DNA of 64,000 nt. Origin: Candidatus Blastococcus massiliensis AP3. Its GTDB lineage: Bacteria > Actinomycetota > Actinomycetes > Mycobacteriales > Geodermatophilaceae. Shown one piece after another: positions 24,459 to 34,258 of this stretch (its first letter is position 1; every line of letters starts with the position of its first letter). The stretch spans positions 1,144,649-1,208,648 of the forward strand of contig NZ_HG931173.1 of the NCBI RefSeq assembly GCF_000582785.1, written 5' to 3'. The notes under the pieces were generated by a model that was given only the letters and a program-made list of their open reading frames with translations, did no database searches and was not told the origin of the DNA. The position numbers and the translations under genes were made by a program.

Positions 24459-24962
24459 GTGTCCACCCCCACTGACGAGCAGGACCAGGGCATCTGGTTG
24501 ACCCAGGACGCCTATGACCGGCTGAAGGCCGAGCTCGACCAGCTGGTGGCGAACCGCCCGGAGATGGCCGCCGAGATCAACGCCCGTCGTGAAGAGGGCG
24601 ACCTCAAGGAGAACGGCGGGTACCACGCCGCCAAGGACGAGCAGGGGAAGCAGGAGGGCCGGATCCGGCAGCTGACCGACCTGCTGCGCAAGGCACAGGT
24701 GGGCGAGCCCCCGACCAAGGTCACCCACGCCGTCACCGGGACCGTCATCACCGTGAAGTTCGCCGGTGACGACGACACGGAGAAGTTCCTCCTCGGCTCG
24801 CGCGAGATCGCCGGGACGACGGACCTCACGGTCTACTCCCCCGAGTCGGCGATGGGTGCGGCGATCATGGGCGCGAAGCCCGGCAAGAAGGTCACCTACC
24901 AGGCGCCGAACGGCCGGGACATCACCGTCGAGGTCGTCGGCATCGAGCCGTTCGTCCCCTGA
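24459..24962 (+). CDS. greA: Transcription elongation factor GreA
   Basis: 167 residues from GTG 24459 with an aggag Shine-Dalgarno 6 bases upstream. The N-terminal coiled-coil finger (YDRLKAELDQLVANRPEMAA, REEGDLKENGGYHAAKDEQG) carries the acidic tip residues D and E that reach the RNA polymerase active site. The C-terminal FKBP-like domain (TVYSPESAMGAAIMGAKPG) follows. GreA stimulates transcript cleavage in backtracked RNA polymerase. It is divergent from mca across 246 bases and is followed 7 bases later by an RNHCP gene. Confidence 0.95.
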   Translation: MSTPTDEQDQGIWLTQDAYDRLKAELDQLVANRPEMAAEINARREEGDLKENGGYHAAKDEQGKQEGRIRQLTDLLRKAQVGEPPTKVTHAVTGTVITVKFAGDDDTEKFLLGSREIAGTTDLTVYSPESAMGAAIMGAKPGKKVTYQAPNGRDITVEVVGIEPFVP

Positions 24963-24969
24963 CCGTTCG

Positions 24970-25302
24970 GTGACCGCACCTCGCGGCCGCTCCCGACGCG
25001 CGGAGAACACCGGCTTCCCGTGCGTGCACTGCACGGCTCCGGTGCCGGCGAACACCGACGGGCACTACCGGAACCACTGCCCGTACTGCCTGTGGTCGCT
25101 GCACGTCGACGACCTGCCCGGCGACCGCGCGAGCGAGTGCCGGCAGCCGATGGAGCCGATCGGCCTGGTGGAGAAGTCCGGCAAGGGCTGGCAGGTGGTG
25201 CACCGCTGCACGGCGTGCGGCCACCGCCAGCCCAACCGGCTCGTGCGCGACGGCGACGCCCCCGACGACCTCGACCTGGTGCTGTCCCTTCCGTGGCTGT
25301 GA
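24970..25302 (+). CDS. RNHCP domain zinc-ribbon protein
   Basis: 110 residues from GTG 24970, 7 bases after greA. It contains the domain's name-giving motif in the form HYRNHCPYCLWSLHVD, preceded by FPCVHCTAPV and followed by VVHRCTACGHRQPNRLVRDG. Four CxxC-type pairs fit zinc ribbons. The function is unknown; proximity to greA suggests an RNA or transcription link. This is inference. Confidence 0.85.
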   Translation: MTAPRGRSRRAENTGFPCVHCTAPVPANTDGHYRNHCPYCLWSLHVDDLPGDRASECRQPMEPIGLVEKSGKGWQVVHRCTACGHRQPNRLVRDGDAPDDLDLVLSLPWL

Positions 25303-25348
25303 CGCGGCGTCGGACCGGCGCCTGGCCCTGATCGCTTGCCGGGAGCGG

Positions 25349-27406
25349 CTAGGCGGCCAGGCCGCGACGGCGCAGGAGCGGACCGGGATCGGCGTCCCGG
25401 CCGCGGACGGCGCGGAAGGCGGCGAGCGGGTCCACCGAGCCGCCGACGGCGAGCAACCGCTGCCGGAAGGCGTCACCGTTCTCGCGGCGCAGGCCGCCGT
25501 TCTCCTTGAACCACTCCACGGTGTCGGCGTCGAGCACCTCGGACCAGATGTAGGAGTAGTAGCCGGCCGAGTAGCCACCGGCGAAGACGTGGTTGAAGTA
25601 CGTCGTCCGGTACCGGGGTGGCACGAGCTCCGAGGCGACGCCGGCCTTCTCCAGCGCGACCCGCTCGAACTCCACCGGGTCGCCGATCTCGGTGTCCGGC
25701 GTGATCCGGTGCCAGGCCTGGTCGAGCAGCGTGGCCGCCAGGTACTCCAGCGTCGCGAACCCCTCGCCCCACAACCGGGCTGCCTCGATCGCCTCCACCA
25801 CCGAGGACGGGATGGGCTCGCCGGTCTCGACGTGCCGCGCGTAGTGGGCCAGCACCTCCGGCCACATCGCCCACATCTCGTTGACCTGGCTGGGGAACTC
25901 CACGAAGTCGCGCGGAACGCTGGTGCCGGCGAACCGCGGGTAGGTGACCGACGAGCTGAGCCCGTGCAGCGCGTGCCCGAACTCGTGGAACAGCGTGTCG
26001 ACCTCGTCCAGCGTCAGCAGCGCGGGCTGTCCGGCGGGCGGACGCGAGACGTTGAGGTTGTTCACGACCACCGGTGATGTCCCGAGCAGGCGCGACTGGG
26101 TCACGAACGAGTTCATCCAGGCGCCGCCACGCTTCCCCTCACGGGCGAAGAAGTCGCCGAGGTAGAGCCCCACCGCGGTGCCATCGGCGTCGGCGACCTC
26201 CCAGACCCGCACGTCGGGGTGGTACCCGGCCAGGTCGGGGCGCGGGGTGAACCGGAAGCCGTAGAGCAGTTCGGCGGCGTGGAAGACGCCGTCGGTCAGC
26301 ACGCGGTCCAGTTCGAAGTACGGCCGCAGAGCCGCGGTGTCGACGGCGTAGCGCTCCGCCCGCACCTGCTCGCTGTAGAACGCCCAGTCCCAGGGGGCCA
26401 GCTCCACCCCGTCCCGGGCGGCCGCCTCGGCCAGCACCGCGGCCTCGGCCTCCGCGTTGGCCACCGACGCCGGAACCATGGAGGCGAGCATCGCGTCGAC
26501 CGCCTCGGTGGTGCGGGCGGTCTGGTCGGCCAGCACCAGGTCGGCATGGGTGTCGAACCCGAGCAGCCGGGCCCGCTCGGCCCGCAGTTCCGCGATGCGT
26601 ACCGCCACCGGCCCGTTGTCGTGCTCACCGGCCGAGGCCCGGCTCACCGAGGCCTCGTGCACCCGGCGGCGCAGCTCCCGGTTCCGGAGCTTGGACAGCA
26701 CCGGCTGCCGGGTGGGCAGCAGCAGCGGCAGCATCCAGCCCTCGACCCCGCGCTCCCCGGCCGCAGTGGCGGCCGCGGCGATCTCCTCGGCGCTCAGGCC
26801 CTCCAGCTGGGCGGCATCGGTGACGTGCACGGCGGCCGCCTCCGAGGCCAGCTGGAGGTTCTGCCCGAACGTCGTCGACAGGCCCGACAGCTCCTGGTTG
26901 AGCTCGGTGAGCCGGGCCCGCCCCGCCTCGTCGAGCTGGGCGCCGGCCAGGACGAAGTCCAGGTGGTAGCGCTCCACCAGGCGGACCGACTCGTCATCGA
27001 GCCCCGAGTCGTGCCGGGCCGCGTGGACCGCGGCGATGCGCCCGAAGAGTGCCGGGCCCAGCCGGAGGGCGTCGGAGTGGGCCGCGGCCAGCGGCGCGAT
27101 CTCCCGTTCGATCTCCCGGAGCCGCGGTGAGGAGACCGACGAGACGAGGTTGCCGAAGACGCTCCACGCCCGCGCGAGCAGGCGGCCGGACCGCTCCAGT
27201 GCGACGACGGTGTTCTCGAAGTCCGGCGGCTCCGGCGCCGCGACGATCAGCGCCACTTCGGCACGCTGCTCGGACATCCCGGCGAGCAGCGCCTCCCGGC
27301 AGTGCTCGGGGGTGATCTGCCCGAACTGCGGCAGCCCGAACGGCAGCGGCGAGGGGCAGAACAGCGGATTGGCGGGGGTCACCGGTGCGGTGTCGGCGGC
27401 GCTCAT
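25349..27406 (-). CDS. M3 family oligopeptidase / peptidyl-dipeptidase (Dcp-like)
   Basis: 685 residues from ATG 27406. The thimet-oligopeptidase zinc site is TLFHEFGHALHG (HEFGH at 474-478). The flanking regions are typical: VNNLNVSRPPAGQPALL before it and VEFPSQVNEMWAMWPEVL after it, then YYSYIWSEVLDADTVEWF near the C-terminus. There is no signal peptide, so it acts on oligopeptides in the cytoplasm. Length matches Dcp/OpdA (~680). It is monocistronic and converges with the RNHCP gene. Confidence 0.92.
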   Translation of the reverse strand: MSAADTAPVTPANPLFCPSPLPFGLPQFGQITPEHCREALLAGMSEQRAEVALIVAAPEPPDFENTVVALERSGRLLARAWSVFGNLVSSVSSPRLREIEREIAPLAAAHSDALRLGPALFGRIAAVHAARHDSGLDDESVRLVERYHLDFVLAGAQLDEAGRARLTELNQELSGLSTTFGQNLQLASEAAAVHVTDAAQLEGLSAEEIAAAATAAGERGVEGWMLPLLLPTRQPVLSKLRNRELRRRVHEASVSRASAGEHDNGPVAVRIAELRAERARLLGFDTHADLVLADQTARTTEAVDAMLASMVPASVANAEAEAAVLAEAAARDGVELAPWDWAFYSEQVRAERYAVDTAALRPYFELDRVLTDGVFHAAELLYGFRFTPRPDLAGYHPDVRVWEVADADGTAVGLYLGDFFAREGKRGGAWMNSFVTQSRLLGTSPVVVNNLNVSRPPAGQPALLTLDEVDTLFHEFGHALHGLSSSVTYPRFAGTSVPRDFVEFPSQVNEMWAMWPEVLAHYARHVETGEPIPSSVVEAIEAARLWGEGFATLEYLAATLLDQAWHRITPDTEIGDPVEFERVALEKAGVASELVPPRYRTTYFNHVFAGGYSAGYYSYIWSEVLDADTVEWFKENGGLRRENGDAFRQRLLAVGGSVDPLAAFRAVRGRDADPGPLLRRRGLAA

Positions 27407-27553
27407 CGCCGCTATTGAACCGCGATCCTCCGGATCGCACCGCAACCAGGAGCCGTCCCCGGGCTGAGCTGAGCCGTTTCGTCGCACCTGCGCGGAGCCC
27501 TCCGGGCCCCACTCGGCACGACCGTCGTCAGCTCAGTCCGAGATCCGAGACGG

Positions 27554-28356
27554 TCAGCGGCCGGCCGTGCGGCGGTAGGCGCGCACCGACAGCGGCACGA
27601 ACACCGCCAGGATGATCGCCGTCCACAGCAGCGTGTACAGCGCCGGGTTCTGCAGCGGCCAGGCGTCGGACACGGGGGCTCCCGGCACGGTGTTGCCGAA
27701 CAGCTCCCGCGCCGCCTGGACCACGGTGGACACCGGGTTCCACTCCGCGAAGACCCGCAGCACGGACGGGAAGGACTCCAGGGGCACGAAGGCGTTCGAC
27801 GCGAAGGTCAGCGGGAAGATGACCATGAAGCTGGCGTTGTTCACCACCTCCGGCGTGCGCACCAGGAGGCCGACCATGGCCATCAGCCAGCTGATCGCGT
27901 AGGCGAAGACCAGCAGCAGCAGGAATCCGCCGATCGCCTCGATCACCGACGAGTTGATCCGCCAGCCGACCGCCAGCCCGGTCAGCGCCATCACCGTGAT
28001 CGAGATGACGTTGAGCCCGGCGTCGGCGACGGTCCGGCCGATGAGCACCGCCGCGCGGGACATCGGCAGCGACCGGAACCGGTCGATCAGCCCCTTCTGC
28101 AAATCCTCGGCGATCGAGGCGCCGGTGACCGTGGACCCGAAGACGACCGTCTGCGCGAAGATGCCCGGCAGCAGGAACTCGGCGTAGTTGATGCCGTCCG
28201 GCAGGTTGATCGCCCCGCCGAACACGTAGCGGAACAGCAGCACGAACATGATCGGCGACAGGGTGGCGAACACGATCAGGTCGGGCACGCGCTTGACCTT
28301 GATCAGGTTGCGCTTGGTGATGACGACGCTGTCGGACAGCGTCGCGGACAGGGCGC

Positions 28357-28360
<4 letters not shown>
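27554..28360 (-). CDS. ABC-2 type transporter permease (DrrB-like)
   Basis: 268 residues from ATG 28360, overlapping the ATPase stop by 4 bases. Six membrane segments and the ABC-2 signature are present: RNLIKVKRVPDLIVFATLSP, NYAEFLLPGIFAQTVVFGST and LTFASNAFVPLESFPSVLRV. With its ATPase it resembles daunorubicin-resistance DrrAB exporters and lipid exporters. The substrate is unknown. Confidence 0.88.
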
Positions 28361-29358
<998 letters not shown>

Positions 29359-29364
29359 GCGCGG

Positions 29365-29393
29365 AACGCTAGGGCCGGGCACCGACAGTTTCC
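29365..29393 (-). promoter_or_regulatory. Possible ECF-sigma promoter of the drrAB-like operon
   Basis: Read on the minus strand, GGAAAC (29393-29388) is followed 19 bases later by CGTT (29368-29365), which ends 6 bases before the ATG. This resembles GGAAC...CGTT-type ECF promoters. A TAGCGT overlapping the second block could alternatively be a sigma-70 -10. Confidence 0.35.
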
Positions 29394-29412
29394 GAGTGTT
29401 TTTCGCGCTGGG

Positions 29413-29425
29413 CTGACGACGTCAG
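29413..29425 (-). promoter_or_regulatory. Operator-like palindrome CTGACGaCGTCAG upstream of the ABC exporter
   Basis: A perfect 6-bp inverted repeat with a one-base centre lies 55-67 bases before the ATPase start, just upstream of the putative promoter. No regulator gene is adjacent. Confidence 0.4.
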
Positions 29426-29491
29426 GGAAAGAAGGACGAGGCACGGGAGCGTGGACGGCGCGACGCTCCGGAACTCATCGGTGGGGCGCGC

Positions 29492-30706
29492 TCAGCCGGC
29501 GCTCACCGCGTACCCGGCGGAGGACAGGGCCGCCAGAACGTCGTCGGCGTGTGCGGGCCCGCGCGTCTCGAGCACGACGAAGATCTCCACCTCGCCCAGG
29601 TGCAGCCGCGTCTCCGTCCGCTGGTGCTCGACCTCGAGCACGTTCGCGCCGATCGCCGCCAGCTCGGCCAGCACCCCGGCCAGCGACCCGGGGCGGTCGG
29701 GGACGCGCACCTTCAGCGACAGGTAGCGCCCCGCAGCGGCCATGCCGTGCTGCACCACCTTCAGCAGCAGCAGGGGATCGATGTTGCCGCCCGACAACAC
29801 GGCGACCACCGGTGGCCTGAACGCGGCCGGGTCGGCGAGGACGGCGGCGACGGCGGCCACTCCTGCGGGCTCGACCACGAGCTTGGCCCGCTCCAGGCAG
29901 AAGAGCAGCGCCCGGGACAGGTCCTCCTCGCCGACCGTGCGCACGTCGTCGACCAGCCGCTGCGCGTGCGCCAGCGTGAGCTCGCTGGGAGCGGCGACGG
30001 CGATCCCGTCGGCCATCGTGGCCGTCTGCGTCAGCGCGACGGGCCGGCCGGCCGCGAGCGAGCCGGGGAACGCCGCGGCCCCCTCGGCCTGGACGGCGAC
30101 GACGCGCACGTCGGGACGGCGCTCCTTCACGACGGTCGCGACACCCGAGAGCAGCCCTCCCCCGCCCGTGGCGACCACCACGGAGCCGACGTCGGGGCAC
30201 TGGTCGAGCAGCTCGAGCCCCACGGTGCCCTGTCCGGCGATCACGTCCGGGTGGTCGAAGGGGTGGATGAACACCGCGCTGGTGCGCTCGGCGTGGTCGG
30301 CGGCGGCGAGAAGCGCCTCGCCCAGCGTCTGGCCGCCCAGCCGGATGTCGGCGCCGTAGGCGCGGGTGGCGGCGATCTTCGGCAGTGGCGCGGTTTCCGG
30401 CATGAACACGGTCGCCGCGCAGCCGAGCAGGCGCGCGGCCAGCGCGACACCCTGGGCGTGGTTGCCAGCGCTGGCGGCGACGACGCCCTGGGCGCGCTCG
30501 GACACGGTCAGACGTGCCATCCGGGTGTACGCACCGCGGATCTTGAACGATCCGGCCCGCTGCAGGTTCTCGCACTTGAGCCACACCGGGCCGCCGACCC
30601 GGTCGGCCAGGCCGCGCGAGTGCTCCAGCGGCGTGCGGCGGACGACGCCCTCGAGCAGCGCGGCGGCGGCCTCGACGTCCGCCGCCCGGACCAGAGGCAT
30701 GGCCAT
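29492..30706 (-). CDS. ilvA: Threonine ammonia-lyase (threonine dehydratase) with ACT domain
   Basis: 404 residues from ATG 30706 (ATG 30700 is an alternative). The PLP lysine is K55 in AGSFKIRGAY, and the glycine-rich PLP-phosphate loop is ATGGGGLLSGVA. Other dehydratase blocks are VAASAGNHAQGVALAAR and AVLSGGNIDPLLL. A single C-terminal ACT domain (SLKVRVPDRPGSLAGVLAEL) makes it the short ~400-residue form, which in known proteins is either biosynthetic or catabolic. It converts threonine to 2-oxobutyrate for isoleucine synthesis. It is divergent from the AAA gene at 30768. Confidence 0.92.
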   Translation of the reverse strand: MAMPLVRAADVEAAAALLEGVVRRTPLEHSRGLADRVGGPVWLKCENLQRAGSFKIRGAYTRMARLTVSERAQGVVAASAGNHAQGVALAARLLGCAATVFMPETAPLPKIAATRAYGADIRLGGQTLGEALLAAADHAERTSAVFIHPFDHPDVIAGQGTVGLELLDQCPDVGSVVVATGGGGLLSGVATVVKERRPDVRVVAVQAEGAAAFPGSLAAGRPVALTQTATMADGIAVAAPSELTLAHAQRLVDDVRTVGEEDLSRALLFCLERAKLVVEPAGVAAVAAVLADPAAFRPPVVAVLSGGNIDPLLLLKVVQHGMAAAGRYLSLKVRVPDRPGSLAGVLAELAAIGANVLEVEHQRTETRLHLGEVEIFVVLETRGPAHADDVLAALSSAGYAVSAG

Positions 30707-30754
30707 GCGGCGATCATGGCAGCTCCGGAGGCTCCCTCGCGGCCGTGATCGTCG

Positions 30755-30760
30755 TACCGT
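30755..30760 (+). promoter_or_regulatory. Putative -10 element for a leaderless MoxR-type mRNA
   Basis: TACCGT is followed by 7 bases and the GTG start at 30768, with no Shine-Dalgarno sequence. The spacing fits a leaderless transcript. Confidence 0.4.
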
Positions 30761-30767
30761 GTTCGGG

Positions 30768-32222
30768 GTGACGGACACTGCCGCACCGACCACCCCCTCC
30801 CCCGCCGCCACGACGCTCGGCGAACTTCGCGCGAGCGGCGTCGTCCCCCGGCCGGTCAAGGCCGAGATCCGCGCCAACCTGCTCGCCCGCCTCGGGCGCG
30901 GCGAGCCGAGCCTGCCGGGCATGGTGGGCTTCGAGGACACCGTCCTGCCCGAGGTCGAGCGGGCCCTGATCGCGGGCCACGACCTCGTCCTGCTCGGCGA
31001 GCGCGGGCAGGGCAAGACCCGGCTGATCCGCACGCTCGTGGGGCTGCTCGACGAGTGGACCCCGGTGCTGGCCGGCAGCGAGCTCAACGAGCACCCGCTG
31101 GCGCCGATCAGCGTCTGGGCGCACCGCCGGATCGCCGAGCACGGCGACGACACCCCCGTGGGCTGGCTGCACCGCAGCGAGCGCTTCGGCGAGAAGCTGG
31201 CCACCCCCGACACCAGCGTCGGCGACCTCATCGGTGACGTCGACCCGATCAAGGTGGCCGAGGGCCGGACGCTCGGGGACCCCGAGACGGTGCACTACGG
31301 GCTGGTCCCGCGCACCAACCGCGGCATCTTCAGCGTCAACGAGCTCCCCGACCTCGCCGAGCGCATCCAGGTGGCCCTGCTCAACGTGCTCGAGGAGCGC
31401 GACATCCAGATCCGCGGCTACCGCGTGCGGCTGCCGCTGGACCTGCTGCTCGTCGCCAGCGCCAACCCCGAGGACTACACGAACCGCGGCCGCATCATCA
31501 CCCCGCTCAAGGACCGGTTCGGCGCCGAGGTGCGGACCCACTACCCGATCGAGCTCGCCGACGAGATCCGGTTGCTGCACCAGGAGGCGCAGACCTCCGC
31601 GCTGGGCGGCGACGCCCAGAGCGCTCCGCTGGTCCCCGAGCACCTGGTCGAGATCGTGGCCCGGTTCACCCGGCTGGTCCGCGAGTCCACGCATGTCGAC
31701 CAGCGCTCCGGCGTCAGCGCTCGCTTCGCCATCGCCGGCCTGGAGACCGTGGCCGCCTCCGCCGTCCGCCGGGCCGCGATCGCCGGGGAGACCCGGCCCG
31801 TGGCCCGCGTGGTCGACCTGCCCAGCGTGGTGCCCGCCAGCCGCGGCAAGGTCGAGTTCGCCGACGCCAGCAGCGACAACGACGACGACCGCGAGCTGGA
31901 GATCCTCGACCACCTGCTCCGGCAGGCCACGGCGCAGACGTTCCGCGCACGGTGCGCCGGGCTGGACCTCACCGGTCTGCAGGAGCATTTCACCGGCGGG
32001 GAGACCGTCGAGTCCGGGGAGCTGGTCAGCGCTCCGGCGCTCCTCGGCCAGCTGGGCACGATCCCGAAGCTGGCCGAGCTCCTCGGCCGCCTCGGCGTCC
32101 CCGAGGGCGAGCAGTCCGCCGAGCAGGCGGCCGCGGCCGTGGAGTTCGCGCTGGAGGGCCTGTACCTGACCCGCAGGCTGGCGAAGGACACCGACGGCGG
32201 CCGCACGATCTACGGGGCCTGA
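30768..32222 (+). CDS. MoxR/ChlI-type AAA+ ATPase (Rv0958-like)
   Basis: 484 residues from GTG 30768. Walker A is LGERGQGKTRLIRTL (GERGQGKT 77-84). The Walker B/sensor region is GIFSVNELPDLAERIQVALL and LVASANPEDYTNRGRIITPL, as in magnesium-chelatase ChlI/MoxR ATPases. A ~150-residue C-terminal helical extension follows. The adjacent VWA gene, 2 bases downstream, completes the classic MoxR-VWA pair, and the same pair exists in M. tuberculosis as Rv0958-Rv0959. Such pairs act as metal-insertion or complex-remodelling chaperones; the client here is unknown. Confidence 0.9.
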   Translation: MTDTAAPTTPSPAATTLGELRASGVVPRPVKAEIRANLLARLGRGEPSLPGMVGFEDTVLPEVERALIAGHDLVLLGERGQGKTRLIRTLVGLLDEWTPVLAGSELNEHPLAPISVWAHRRIAEHGDDTPVGWLHRSERFGEKLATPDTSVGDLIGDVDPIKVAEGRTLGDPETVHYGLVPRTNRGIFSVNELPDLAERIQVALLNVLEERDIQIRGYRVRLPLDLLLVASANPEDYTNRGRIITPLKDRFGAEVRTHYPIELADEIRLLHQEAQTSALGGDAQSAPLVPEHLVEIVARFTRLVRESTHVDQRSGVSARFAIAGLETVAASAVRRAAIAGETRPVARVVDLPSVVPASRGKVEFADASSDNDDDRELEILDHLLRQATAQTFRARCAGLDLTGLQEHFTGGETVESGELVSAPALLGQLGTIPKLAELLGRLGVPEGEQSAEQAAAAVEFALEGLYLTRRLAKDTDGGRTIYGA

Positions 32223-32224
32223 CG

Positions 32225-34213
32225 GTGACGCGGGGTCGCACGCCCAGGGGGTACCGCTACGGACGCTGGCGCGGCGGGCCCGATCCCCTCGCCCCGCCCT
32301 ACGACCTGGGCAACGCCATCGACGAGATCGGCGACTCGGTGCTCGGCGGCAGCGGGGTCCGGGAGGCGATGCGCGAGCTCCTGCGGCGCGGCGCCGAGGG
32401 CCGTCGCGGGCTGGACGAGCTGCGTCGCTCGGTGCGCGAACGGCTGCGCAAGGCGCGCACCGCCGGCCGCATGGACGGCACGCTCCAGGAGGTGCGGGAA
32501 CTGCTCGACCGGGCGGTGGAGGCCGAGCGCCGCGCGCTCTTCCCCGACCCGGACGACGCCGCCCGGCTGGCCGAGGGAGAGCTCGACGCGCTCCCCGAGG
32601 ACACCGCCGGGGCGGTGCGCGCGCTCAAGGACTGGCAGTGGCGGTCGGAGGAGGCGCGGCAGGCCTACGATCAGATCCAGGACCTGCTCCGTCGCGAGGT
32701 GCTCGACAGCTCCTTCTCCTCGATGAAGCAGGCCCTGCAGAACGCCGGCGAGCAGGACATGCAGGCGGTCAAGGACATGGTCGCCGACCTCTCCCAGCTC
32801 GTCGACGCGCACAACCGCGGCGAGGACACCGACGAGCGCTTCGCCGACTTCATGGAGAAGCACGGCCAGTTCTTCCCCGACGACCCGGGGACGGTCGAGG
32901 AGCTGATCGACTCGCTGGCCCGGCGGGCCGCCGCGCAGCAGCGGATGATGGCCGGGCTGTCCGCCGAGCAACGGGCCGAACTGGCCGACCTGATGGCGCA
33001 GACGATGGAGGACATGGGCCTGGCCAGCGAGATGGCCCACCTGTCCGATGCCCTGCGTCAGGCGCGCCCGGACCTCCCGTGGGGCCAGCGCGGCCAGGTG
33101 CCCGACGGGGAGCAGTCACTGGGCATGGGCGACGCCACCTCCGCCGTGGCCGAGCTCGCCGACCTCGAGGCCCTGTCCAACCAGCTCGCCCAGGGCTACG
33201 CCGGCGCTTCGCTGGCCGACATCGACGAGGAACTGCTGGAGCGTGCCCTCGGCCGGCCCGCCGTCGACGACCTCGCCGCCCTCCGGCAGATGGAGGCCGA
33301 GCTCGAGCGGCAGGGCTACCTCAACCGGTCCGGCGGGAAGCTGGAGCTCTCCCCCAAGGCCGTGCGCCGGCTCGGCGCGACAGCGCTCCGGCGGGTCTTC
33401 GCCCAGCTCGACGCCACGGGCCGCGGGGAGCACGACGTCGCCGATGCCGGAGCCGCCGGCGAGCTCACGGGGAGCTCCCGGGAGTGGCGGTTCGGCGACG
33501 AGCAGCCGCTGGACGTCGTGCGCACCGTGCGCAACGCCGTCCTGCGCACCGCCGGCGAGCCCCGCACCGACCACCAGCGCCGGGTCCGCATCGCCGTCGA
33601 GGACTTCGAGGTCGTGGAGACCGAGCGGCGCACCGGTGCGGCGGTCGCGCTGCTGGTCGACCTGTCCTACTCCATGGCGCTGCGCGGCACCTGGGGTGCG
33701 GCGAAGTCGACGGCGATGGCGCTGCACTCGCTGGTCACCACGCGCTTCCCGCAGGACGCCATCGAGATCATCGGGTTCGCCTCGACCGCTCAGGTGCTGG
33801 CGCCGTCGACCCTCGCCGAGCTGTCGGTGGACACCCTCCAGGGCACCAACCTGCAGCACGGACTGATGCTGGCGCGACGCTTCCTCGCGAAGCACCACGA
33901 CGCCGAGCCGGTCGTCCTGGTGGTGACCGACGGCGAGCCGACGGCGCACCTCGAGGACGACGGGACGCCGTTCTTCTGCTGGCCCCCGATGCCCGAGACG
34001 ATCGCCCGCACGGTCGCCGAGGTGGAGCGGGTGGCCCGGTCGGGCGCCACGGTCAACGTGTTCGCGCTCGACCCCGACCCGGGGCTGGTGCACTTCGTGC
34101 ACGACCTCACCGAGCGAGCCGGTGGACGGGTGTTCACCCCGGACAGCGACCGGCTCGGCGAGTTCGTCGTCGCGGACTACCTGCGCACCCGGCGGGGCCG
34201 CCGGGCCCGCTGA
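32225..34213 (+). CDS. VWA domain protein, partner of the MoxR ATPase (Rv0959-like)
   Basis: 662 residues from GTG 32225, two bases after the AAA gene stop. The N-terminal ~450 residues are helical and highly charged (RRGAEGRRGLDELRRSVRER, LADLMAQTMEDMGLASEM). The C-terminal von Willebrand A domain has the MIDAS DLSYS at 479-483, followed by TNLQHGLMLARRFL and VVLVVTDGEPTAHLEDDGTP, so the metal site looks intact. The arrangement resembles ChlD/CoxE/BchD partners that are remodelled by MoxR ATPases. It is cytoplasmic. Function is inferred from the pair. Confidence 0.88.
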   Translation: MTRGRTPRGYRYGRWRGGPDPLAPPYDLGNAIDEIGDSVLGGSGVREAMRELLRRGAEGRRGLDELRRSVRERLRKARTAGRMDGTLQEVRELLDRAVEAERRALFPDPDDAARLAEGELDALPEDTAGAVRALKDWQWRSEEARQAYDQIQDLLRREVLDSSFSSMKQALQNAGEQDMQAVKDMVADLSQLVDAHNRGEDTDERFADFMEKHGQFFPDDPGTVEELIDSLARRAAAQQRMMAGLSAEQRAELADLMAQTMEDMGLASEMAHLSDALRQARPDLPWGQRGQVPDGEQSLGMGDATSAVAELADLEALSNQLAQGYAGASLADIDEELLERALGRPAVDDLAALRQMEAELERQGYLNRSGGKLELSPKAVRRLGATALRRVFAQLDATGRGEHDVADAGAAGELTGSSREWRFGDEQPLDVVRTVRNAVLRTAGEPRTDHQRRVRIAVEDFEVVETERRTGAAVALLVDLSYSMALRGTWGAAKSTAMALHSLVTTRFPQDAIEIIGFASTAQVLAPSTLAELSVDTLQGTNLQHGLMLARRFLAKHHDAEPVVLVVTDGEPTAHLEDDGTPFFCWPPMPETIARTVAEVERVARSGATVNVFALDPDPGLVHFVHDLTERAGGRVFTPDSDRLGEFVVADYLRTRRGRRAR

Positions 34214-34258
34214 GGACGGCGGGCGCTGAGTTCCGGCGCCACGGCCGGTCTGCACGAC

